From assembly GCA_963977525.1 (NCBI GenBank), contig CAXBPC010000004.1, forward strand, positions 124,001 through 188,000: DNA of 64,000 nt. The letters are read 5' to 3'. Of the stretch, positions 51,548 through 58,697 are shown in pieces. The stretch's first letter is position 1. Each line of letters opens with the position of its first letter. The translations under genes were made by a program, and so were the position numbers. This DNA comes from Ancylomarina sp963977525 (lineage in GTDB: Bacteria; Bacteroidota; Bacteroidia; Bacteroidales; Marinifilaceae). The notes beneath the pieces are model-generated. The model saw only the letters and a program-made list of their open reading frames with translations, was not told the origin of the DNA and ran no database searches.

Positions 51548-53458
51548 ATGAGTCATTATCATATCAAGCATCTCGAGGAATATTTTCAAGTTTATAGAGA
51601 ATCTGTAAAGGACCCAGAGAATTTTTGGGAAGAAATTGCAGAAGAACATTTCTTATGGCGAAAGCGTTGGGATAAAGTTCTTTCTTGGGATTTCAAAAAG
51701 CCCGATGTGAAATGGTTTGAGGGAGCTCGTCTAAATATCACTGAAAATTGTATTGATAGGCATTTACGAATTCGTGCAGATAAAGTCGCAATTATCTTTG
51801 AACCTAATAATCCTGATGAAAAGGCTGAGCATATTACCTACAAATTGTTGCATGAGAGAGTTTGTGCTTTCGCTAATGTTTTAAAATCCAAAGGGATAAA
51901 GAAGGGAGATCGAGTTTGTATTTATCTTCCTATGATTCCAGAATTAACCATCTCGATGTTGGCTTGTGCGCGTATAGGAGCTATCCATTCTATCGTATTT
52001 GCCGGTTTTTCATCAAAAGCATTATCTACTCGCATAAATGATAGTAGTTGTAAAATGATTATCACTTCGGACGGGGCTTATCGAGGTGCAAAAACAATTG
52101 ATCTTAAGGGAATTGTTGATGAGGCTTTAGACTCAAGTCCTTGTGTTGAATCCGTATTGGTGGTTAAGAGAATTCATTCGGATATTCATATGAAAGATGG
52201 TCGTGATTTATGGGTGCAACCATTGCTCGATAAGGCAAACTTAGATTGTCCTCTTGAAGAAATGGATGCTGAGGATGATTTATTTATTCTGTATACATCA
52301 GGATCTACTGGTATGCCAAAGGGAATGGTTCATACTACGGCAGGTTATATGGTTTACACGGCATACACTTTCAAAAACATATTTCAGTATCGAGAGAAAG
52401 ATGTGTTTTGGTGTACAGCAGATATTGGTTGGATAACTGGACACTCGTATATTGTGTATGGGGCATTACTCAATGGTGCTACAACACTTATGTTTGAAGG
52501 GGTTCCTAGTTATCCTGATTTTGGTCGATTTTGGCATGTGGTTGAAAAGCATAAAGTCAATCAGCTTTATACGGCCCCAACAGCAATTAGAGCTTTAGCT
52601 AAGGAGAATTTGAGCTTTATAGAGAAATACGATTTGTCTTCACTAAAGGTATTGGGAACGGTAGGAGAACCCATAAATGTTGAAGCTTGGGATTGGTACA
52701 ACGATAATATTGGAAAGAAAAATTGTCCGATAGTTGACACATGGTGGCAAACTGAAACCGGTGGAATTATGATTGCACCAATACCTTATGTAACGCCTAC
52801 AATACCAACTTATGCTACCTTACCATTACCTGGAATTCAACCTGCCTTAATGAATGAAAAAGGTGAGGAGTTAAAAGGTAATCAGGTGGAAGGGCGTTTG
52901 TGTATTAAATTCCCATGGCCATCAATGGCACGAACGATATGGGGAAATCATGAAAGGTATAAGGAAACTTATTTCTCTACATTCGAGGATAAATATTTTA
53001 CGGGTGATGGTGCTCTGAAAGATGCTGTTGGTTTTTATAGAATAACAGGACGAGTTGATGATGTGATTATTGTTTCTGGACATAATTTAGGAACAGCACC
53101 AATAGAAAATGCGATTAATGAACATCCAGCTGTTGCAGAGTCAGCCATCGTTGGTTTCCCTCACGATATAAAGGGAAATGCACTTTATGGCTTTGTTATT
53201 TTAAAGGAAGTTGGTGAGTCTAGAATTCATGATAATGTGCGAAAGGAAATCAATCAAATAATAACTGAACATATTGGTGCTATAGCCAAATTAGATAAAA
53301 TACAATTTTCTAAAGACCTTCCTAAAACACGCTCGGGTAAAATTATGCGCCGCATTTTAAGAAAAATTGCAGAGAAGAATTTCGACGCTATGGGAGATAT
53401 TAGTACGCTTCTCAACCCTGAAGTTGTTCAGGATATCAAGGATAATTTTATCGAATAG
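51548..53458 (+). CDS. acs: Acetyl-CoA synthetase
   Basis: 636 residues, full length. AMP-forming acyl-CoA synthetase motifs: YTSGSTGMPKGMVHTTAGYM (P-loop), CTADIGWITGHSYIVYGALLNGAT, DTWWQTETGGIMIAPIP (the Trp that limits the acyl pocket to acetate), FTGDGALKDAVGFYRITGRVDDVIIVSGHNLGTAPIE, and the catalytic, acetylatable Lys in LPKTRSGKIMRRILRKI. It converts acetate, ATP and CoA to acetyl-CoA. Own terminator; not clearly co-transcribed with the downstream sugar genes. Confidence 0.95.
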   Translation: MSHYHIKHLEEYFQVYRESVKDPENFWEEIAEEHFLWRKRWDKVLSWDFKKPDVKWFEGARLNITENCIDRHLRIRADKVAIIFEPNNPDEKAEHITYKLLHERVCAFANVLKSKGIKKGDRVCIYLPMIPELTISMLACARIGAIHSIVFAGFSSKALSTRINDSSCKMIITSDGAYRGAKTIDLKGIVDEALDSSPCVESVLVVKRIHSDIHMKDGRDLWVQPLLDKANLDCPLEEMDAEDDLFILYTSGSTGMPKGMVHTTAGYMVYTAYTFKNIFQYREKDVFWCTADIGWITGHSYIVYGALLNGATTLMFEGVPSYPDFGRFWHVVEKHKVNQLYTAPTAIRALAKENLSFIEKYDLSSLKVLGTVGEPINVEAWDWYNDNIGKKNCPIVDTWWQTETGGIMIAPIPYVTPTIPTYATLPLPGIQPALMNEKGEELKGNQVEGRLCIKFPWPSMARTIWGNHERYKETYFSTFEDKYFTGDGALKDAVGFYRITGRVDDVIIVSGHNLGTAPIENAINEHPAVAESAIVGFPHDIKGNALYGFVILKEVGESRIHDNVRKEINQIITEHIGAIAKLDKIQFSKDLPKTRSGKIMRRILRKIAEKNFDAMGDISTLLNPEVVQDIKDNFIE

Positions 53459-53481
53459 TTTGTTCTATAATTGAATCTTTT

Positions 53482-53525
53482 AAACATCCTGCCTTTTATT
53501 TTTATGAATGGCAGGATGTTTGTTT
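53482..53525 (+). terminator. Terminator after acs
   Basis: A perfect 12-bp stem, AAACATCCTGCC / GGCAGGATGTTT (53482-53493 and 53510-53521), with a moderate T tract. Confidence 0.75.
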
Positions 53526-53558
53526 TAAATTAATTTGCAATCAGAATGTCTAGTCTAG

Positions 53559-53819
53559 GATGAGTATCTATTTATAAACAAAGAACAAATCTCCTTTGGA
53601 TTCGTTAAAACTATTTATGCATTTATCGAGCTTTTCGATGGTGAAGATCATCCAGAATGGCACTTACACATGCATTTTTATCCTCCTTTATTAAGATCAG
53701 CAACGGTTAAGAAGTTTATGGTAGGTTATGAAATGTTAGGGAACCCTCAATGGGATATCACTCCAGAAACTAGCGCTGGAAAATTAAGATCTCTATCGGG
53801 TGGTCATTATAAGAAATGA
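53559..53819 (+). pseudogene. galT: 3' remnant of galactose-1-phosphate uridylyltransferase (galT)
   Basis: An 86-codon open frame without a start codon follows an in-frame TAG at 53556. From about 53637 it encodes DGEDHPEWHLHMHFYPP, LLRSATVKKFMVGYEML, then DITPE..AGKLRSLSGGHYKK, the classical GalT C-terminus including the HxHxH metal-site region. The N-terminal ~280 residues are missing and the first ~25 codons here are not GalT-like, so the gene was truncated by deletion. It lies just upstream of a sodium/sugar symporter gene, the partner expected in a galactose locus. Confidence 0.85.
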
Positions 53820-53911
53820 AGGCGTATAGAATAAGCTATTTATTGTTAGGTTTATGGCTCGTAAAAACAAAACTAGATTTCTGACTATATAAAAATTCAA
53901 AATAAGAAGGT

Positions 53912-55573
53912 ATGAATAATGCATTTTCATTTTTAGATTACACGATTTTCATTGTTTATGGAATCGTGATTATTGGCGTTGGTCTGTGGGTGTCTCGCGA
54001 TAAAGAAGGGCATCAGAAAAATGCTGATGATTATTTTTTGGCCAGTAAATCGTTACCATGGTGGGCAATTGGAGCTTCTTTGATTGCTGCTAATATTTCA
54101 GCAGAGCAATTTATTGGCATGTCGGGTTCTGGTTTTGCTATTGGTTTAGCCATTGCATCCTACGAGTGGATGGCCGCAATTACGCTAATAATAGTAGGTA
54201 AGTATTTCCTTCCCATATTTATCGAAAAAGGCTTGTATACAATACCGCAATTTGTCGAACAGCGTTACTCTACTAACCTGAAAACTATATTAGCCGTCTT
54301 CTGGATTGCTCTTTATGTATTTGTAAACCTAACATCGGTACTTTATTTAGGAGCCTTGGCTATGGAAACCATCATGGGTGTTCCTATGGAATATGGTATT
54401 TTGGGTCTAGCTCTTTTTGCTGCTAGTTATTCTCTTTATGGGGGCTTATCTGCTGTAGCTTGGACCGATGTTGTTCAAGTGGTATTCCTAACTTTAGGAG
54501 GCTTGGTAACAACTTATTTAGCTTTGAATCACGTTTCAGGTGGCGAAGGCGTTTGGGCTGGTTTCCAACATATTTACAAAGCCGCTCCTGATAGTTTTCA
54601 TATGATTTTAGATGAGGCGCATACGCAATACGTCAACCTTCCTGGTATCGGTGTATTGATTGGTGGTATGTGGGTTGCGAATCTTTATTATTGGGGATTC
54701 AATCAGTATATTATCCAAAGAACGCTTGCCGCGAAATCATTAAAAGAATCGCAAAGAGGTATCGTATTTGCAGGCTTATTGAAACTGATTATTCCTTTAA
54801 TCGTTGTTATTCCTGGAATTGCAGCTTATGTTATGGTGAACGATCCAGCCATTATGGCTCGCTTGGGCGATGCCGCTCAAAATAATATGCCAACGATGGA
54901 TGCAGCAGATAAAGCTTACCCTTGGTTGTTGCAATTTTTACCTAATGGCTTTAAAGGAATTGCATTTGCGGCATTGGCAGCGGCTATTGTTTCTTCATTG
55001 GCATCTATGTTGAATTCAACCTCTACCATTTTTACAATGGATATTTATAAGCCATATTTCAACCCGAAGGCTTCAGATAAAAGAACGGTGAATGTGGGGC
55101 GTTTGTCAGCAGCCGGAGCTTTAGTAATTGCTTGTTTTATTGCACCATTCCTAGATGGTTTGGATCAGGCTTTTCAATATATTCAGGAATATTCAGGTGT
55201 TGTGAGTCCAGGAATTCTGGCTGTTTTCATTCTAGGTCTTTTCTGGAAGAAAGCAACCAATAAAGCCGCTATCATTGGTATTCTGTCTTCTATTCCTATT
55301 GCTATGTATTTTAAGCTGGGACCAAAAGGATGGGTTGAAGGTACGGCTATCGAAGGCTTGTTTCCATCACTACCATTCCTCGACCAGATGGGATTAACAT
55401 GCCTAATTGCAATAGCAATAATTGTTCTTGTAAGTTTATTGCAAAATAAAGGAGCCGATGACTCTAAAGGCATTGAAATTAATCGAGAGACCTTTAAAAC
55501 AGGTAAGACATTTAATATTGTATCCTATGCAATAATAGTTGTACTTGTTGCATTGTATGCTCTGTTCTGGTAA
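53912..55573 (+). CDS. Sodium:solute symporter, SGLT-type sugar transporter
   Basis: 553 residues, about 14 membrane helices. SSS-family marks are DYFLASKSLPWWAIGASLIAANISAEQFIGMSGSGFA near the N-terminus and GIAFAALAAAIVSSLASMLNSTSTIFTMDIYKPYF in the middle, which match vSGLT-like galactose/glucose transporters; KYFLPIFIEKGLYTIPQFVEQRY is also typical. It takes up a hexose with Na+ across the inner membrane. The preceding galT remnant points to galactose as the ancestral substrate. A clear AAGAAGG ribosome binding site precedes the ATG. Confidence 0.92.
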   Translation: MNNAFSFLDYTIFIVYGIVIIGVGLWVSRDKEGHQKNADDYFLASKSLPWWAIGASLIAANISAEQFIGMSGSGFAIGLAIASYEWMAAITLIIVGKYFLPIFIEKGLYTIPQFVEQRYSTNLKTILAVFWIALYVFVNLTSVLYLGALAMETIMGVPMEYGILGLALFAASYSLYGGLSAVAWTDVVQVVFLTLGGLVTTYLALNHVSGGEGVWAGFQHIYKAAPDSFHMILDEAHTQYVNLPGIGVLIGGMWVANLYYWGFNQYIIQRTLAAKSLKESQRGIVFAGLLKLIIPLIVVIPGIAAYVMVNDPAIMARLGDAAQNNMPTMDAADKAYPWLLQFLPNGFKGIAFAALAAAIVSSLASMLNSTSTIFTMDIYKPYFNPKASDKRTVNVGRLSAAGALVIACFIAPFLDGLDQAFQYIQEYSGVVSPGILAVFILGLFWKKATNKAAIIGILSSIPIAMYFKLGPKGWVEGTAIEGLFPSLPFLDQMGLTCLIAIAIIVLVSLLQNKGADDSKGIEINRETFKTGKTFNIVSYAIIVVLVALYALFW

Positions 55574-55688
55574 ATGAATTAGAATTGAATAGGTATTTAA
55601 TAGGTTCAATAATTGGCGTATTTCTTGGCTGGCTATTCCATCTTGAATGTCTACATACTTATTCAATTTATATATACTGATTCGTACT

Positions 55689-55724
55689 AAAAAAGGTGGT
55701 TTCTTAATTGAATCCACTTTTTTT
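55689..55724 (+). terminator. Terminator after the symporter gene
   Basis: AAAAAAGGTGG pairs with CCACTTTTTTT around a 14-nt loop, with a T-rich tail. Confidence 0.7.
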
Positions 55725-55755
55725 GTTTTCATTGTCTCGACCTATTCATTTTTTA

Positions 55756-55935
55756 CGGCGAGCGTTCAACGAACATGGGCGAGCAATTTCCAAATCGGGC
55801 GAGCACTCGGCGAAGTCGGGCGAAGGTTCAGCGGATCGGGCGAGGAGTCCCCGAACTTGGGCGAGCACTCGGCGAAGTCGGGCGAAGGCTCCCCGAAAGC
55901 GGCGAAGAGCTAGAGTTTTGGGCGAAGGATGAGCT
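55756..55935. repeat. G/C-rich 20-21-bp minisatellite (about nine units)
   Basis: Units begin with GGGCGA (first GGCGA) at about 55757, 55777, 55797, 55818, 55838, 55859, 55880, 55900 and 55920. The best unit is GGGCGAGCACTCGGCGAAGT plus C. A 30-nt segment recurs identically at 55797 and 55859, a higher-order period of about 62 bp. The G/C content is far above the flanking DNA. All three plus frames stay open through it, which is a side effect of composition; no start or coding signal supports a protein. The remaining DNA to 56280 is featureless. Confidence 0.8.
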
Positions 55936-56280
55936 AAACTGCAACACCTTATTCCGATCCTATTTATGCTTCGCCCGTTAGGATTCTAGGCACTTTCAAC
56001 TCATTTTGATCTGTTCATTAAAGCGTGTCTGTTATCTCCATAACAAGCATATCTGATCCATTCCATTTTCCAAGGATTTGTTTCTTTCGAAAAAAGCATC
56101 CATCCACATTACCCTTATTCGAAATATTAATTGTCTTATGGATATAGTTTTGAGAAATAGGGGATTTTCAGTGAACTCATCTCTTAGTTAAAAAGATAGA
56201 ATATTTCTTAAGTTTGGATAGTTGCTCAAGTGAACAAGTGGATACAATATGATGTGTCAAGTGTTGTTAATAGATAGTAT

Positions 56281-56317
56281 AAAAAAAGGGCTGATTCCTA
56301 TGCGGAATCAGCCCTTC
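56281..56317 (-). terminator. Terminator downstream of the agmatine deiminase-like gene and AsmA 3' remnant
   Basis: A perfect 12-bp stem, AGGGCTGATTCC / GGAATCAGCCCT (56287-56298 and 56304-56315). On the minus strand it is followed by seven T residues. Confidence 0.85.
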
Positions 56318-56337
56318 TGTTATCTTTGTCTAAAAGC

Positions 56338-56388
56338 TTAAAAAAGCTTCTTAAATAAGTCTCTGGCTTTCTTTTCTAAATCTTTTTT
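56338..56388 (-). pseudogene. Duplicated 3' end of the AsmA-like gene
   Basis: In one minus-strand frame this encodes KKDLEKKARDLFKKLF and then a stop, equal to the C-terminus of the AsmA-like protein encoded at 58698-61175 (KKARDLFKKLF, preceded there by KELE). Over about 31 bp the two DNA copies differ at one base. It begins 7 bp after the stop of the agmatine deiminase-like gene, in a different frame, and has no gene body of its own. Confidence 0.85.
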
Positions 56389-56395
56389 TGTCTTT

Positions 56396-57538
56396 CTATT
56401 CTTTTGGTTGCTGTTGGGTTACACAATGAACCATTCCACCATTCTGGTATAAATTTCTAACATCAATACCAACTACTGTTCTTTTTGGATATAAAGTTTG
56501 AATTATTGAATTTGCGATGGCATCATTTGGATCATTATAATTTGGAACTAGAACCTTGCTGTTAGCAATATAATAATTCACATATGATCCTTTGTATTCC
56601 AAATTAGTTCCATTAGTTGTAAGAACATTGTTTTGTGTTAATGGTACTTTAATAAATGTGTATGGCATACCATCTTTGTTTTTTGCAGAATATAATTTAT
56701 CAATGTCAGATTCCTGGACATCAAAATTTAATAAATCATTTTCATTCATTGTAACTATTGTCGTTGAATTTCCAAATCGAGCAAAACCATCAATGTGCTG
56801 GTCTGTTATTTCTAATCCAGCTTGACCGTTGAGCCAAATAAAATTAGTAACGCCATAATATTTTGTGAAAATTTCTTCAGCTTCTTTCTGAGTCATACCG
56901 GGGTTTCTATTTTTATTTAAAATAGAACTCTTACATCCCATTAATGTTCCATGATCATCTATTTCTACACTTCCACCTTCATTTATCATTGTTGAAGTAA
57001 TATCAACCAAATTTACTCCTTGGCTGCTTGCAATTTTTGAAGGTATCGTATTGCAATTTTCAAATTCAATGGACTGCCCAGATAATTCATCAATTTTTTC
57101 ACCCCAACCATTAAATCCCCAATCTTGAATAACTAAGTTGCCATTTTGATCTCTTGTATAAATAGGACCATTATCTCTTACCCATACGTCATCAGTTTTA
57201 TAGATTTTGAAATCTATTTTTTCTAAAGAAACCTTATCAAGCTTCAAAAGCTCAATGATTCGATTCTTCTCTTTTTCGTTATAGGCTACAATGTGTACAT
57301 TTTCGCTAGTTACCAATGCATGTGTCATAGCAACCCAAGTTGGGTCCAAACTGTTTCTATATGTTATTCCATATTGATATTGGTGTGGCCATTGCAACCA
57401 TGTTCCTTCATGTTCTTCACTTTCTTCAGGAAAGCTGTATTGTGCTTCTACTACAGGTTTTGTAATGTGAACTTCGTCTTTGTTACAAGACGTTAAAACT
57501 GTCAAAATTATTAAACTTATATACATCATCTTATCCAT
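56396..57538 (-). CDS. Agmatine deiminase / peptidylarginine deiminase-type lipoprotein
   Basis: 380 residues. A lipoprotein signal ends at Cys18 (LTVLTSCNK). The porphyromonas-type deiminase fold is clear: EESEEHEGTWLQWPHQYQYG, DDVWVRDNGPIYTRDQNG, INEGGSVEIDDHGTLMGCKSSIL, DQHIDGFARF, and the catalytic Cys372 in NGGMVHCVTQQQP. Family members turn agmatine into N-carbamoylputrescine, or in P. gingivalis PPAD citrullinate proteins. Cytoplasmic AguA enzymes lack a lipoprotein signal, so this one acts outside the inner membrane; its substrate is unresolved. It lies next to the AraC-type gene. Confidence 0.87.
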   Translation of the reverse strand: MDKMMYISLIILTVLTSCNKDEVHITKPVVEAQYSFPEESEEHEGTWLQWPHQYQYGITYRNSLDPTWVAMTHALVTSENVHIVAYNEKEKNRIIELLKLDKVSLEKIDFKIYKTDDVWVRDNGPIYTRDQNGNLVIQDWGFNGWGEKIDELSGQSIEFENCNTIPSKIASSQGVNLVDITSTMINEGGSVEIDDHGTLMGCKSSILNKNRNPGMTQKEAEEIFTKYYGVTNFIWLNGQAGLEITDQHIDGFARFGNSTTIVTMNENDLLNFDVQESDIDKLYSAKNKDGMPYTFIKVPLTQNNVLTTNGTNLEYKGSYVNYYIANSKVLVPNYNDPNDAIANSIIQTLYPKRTVVGIDVRNLYQNGGMVHCVTQQQPKE

Positions 57539-57611
57539 ATTTTTTTCGTTACGTTAATAATATTACAAAGAAATGGAATGCCATTGGCATACACTTTTCC
57601 TAAAACGACAA

Positions 57612-58415
57612 TTATTTTACGGGCACGTATATTTCAGTTCGACACCCATCTTTATTGTTGATATCATGGTCGTGTATATAGTGTTCGACTATTGGTCCAT
57701 TATCGATTTCATATTCTAAATGGTAAATCCAATTGTAAAATATCTGTTGATAGGTGTTTTCAATAGAATCAAAATCACCTGAATGAGTAAATTTTAGATA
57801 TTTCCTTCCAAAAATATTTTTCGAGAGATAGTCCGCTGAATTAACCAGGCTATCGATACATGCTTCATACCTGCAGTTTGCTTTTCCAGAAATAAGAGGT
57901 TGATCCAGAATAAGTCCATAATAGTTGGTGCTATTATTGTCTTTTGTGTCCATTTCTATTGAATCCCAAAGACGATTTATTGACTCATTACTATAGTTGT
58001 AGGTGATGATGAGTTTGTAATAAACGAGCTTTAAGGGAATATGAACCAGTTCATAATCGATTTTTTTTTCATCGTCCTCATTTTGCTGAATATAGTCATC
58101 AAACAGAACCTTCTTTGTATTTCTGGCCTCAGAAGGAGTGATGTCGAAATGTTTTACAAAGGCCTTATTAAACGACGATTGATTCTCGTAGCCCACATCG
58201 TATGCAATGTTTTTAATGGACTCGGTGGTGTAAACCAAAGCCTTATATGCATTTTCCAATCGTAGTCTTTTCTGACAATTACTAATGGTTTCATTAAAGA
58301 ATCTTTTAAACAGGCGTTGACTATTTCTCTGTGAACAGCACGCCAGATCTTCAATTTCACTTTTAGTTATGGTGCTATGATAGTTTTCATCAATGTATTT
58401 TAGAATTCTTTCCAT
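57612..58415 (-). CDS. AraC-type regulator with C-terminal GyrI-like effector domain
   Basis: 267 residues. An N-terminal AraC double HTH (1-98: ILKYIDENYHSTITKSEIEDLACCSQRNSQRLFKRFF, SIKNIAYDVGYENQSSFNKAFVKHFDITPSEARN) precedes a C-terminal GyrI/effector-binding-like domain (about 120-265: VHIPLKLVYYKLIITYNYS, IYHLEYEIDNGPIVEHYIHDHDINNKDGCRTEIYVPVK). This is the Rob/BmrR-type layout, in which a small molecule binds the C-terminal domain. Directly upstream of the deiminase-like gene on the same strand, it probably controls it. Confidence 0.87.
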   Translation of the reverse strand: MERILKYIDENYHSTITKSEIEDLACCSQRNSQRLFKRFFNETISNCQKRLRLENAYKALVYTTESIKNIAYDVGYENQSSFNKAFVKHFDITPSEARNTKKVLFDDYIQQNEDDEKKIDYELVHIPLKLVYYKLIITYNYSNESINRLWDSIEMDTKDNNSTNYYGLILDQPLISGKANCRYEACIDSLVNSADYLSKNIFGRKYLKFTHSGDFDSIENTYQQIFYNWIYHLEYEIDNGPIVEHYIHDHDINNKDGCRTEIYVPVK

Positions 58416-58614
58416 TTCAAGTGACTAAATAATTTCAAAAACGGGATCTGCTGAAAGATAAATTGCGGCTAACTTTTATAATAATCCGATAGGTTTTGTT
58501 TCTCAAATATCACCATAAAGGGTCTTGTTATCACCCTATATTGGTGGTGATATAGCTTATTATGAGTCTAAGTAAAGCTATTAAAACTGGTTTAATATTC
58601 ATATTCTAAGGATA

Positions 58615-58650
58615 CAAAAAAACCTCGTAAGTGTAAACTCACGAGGTTTA
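58615..58650 (-). terminator. Terminator of the AsmA-like gene
   Basis: The stem AAACCTCGT / ACGAGGTTT (58620-58628 and 58641-58649) is followed on the minus strand by a T run. Confidence 0.8.
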
Positions 58651-58697
58651 TTTGGTTTTCTGAATTGAATCAGCTATTTCTTAATGTTGAGAGGCTT

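Noticed and set aside
55647..55981. Overlapping plus-strand frames with heptad GEHSAKS/GRALGEV-like repeats
   Set aside because: All three frames are open because the G/C-rich 21-bp unit lacks stop codons; none has a plausible start or end.
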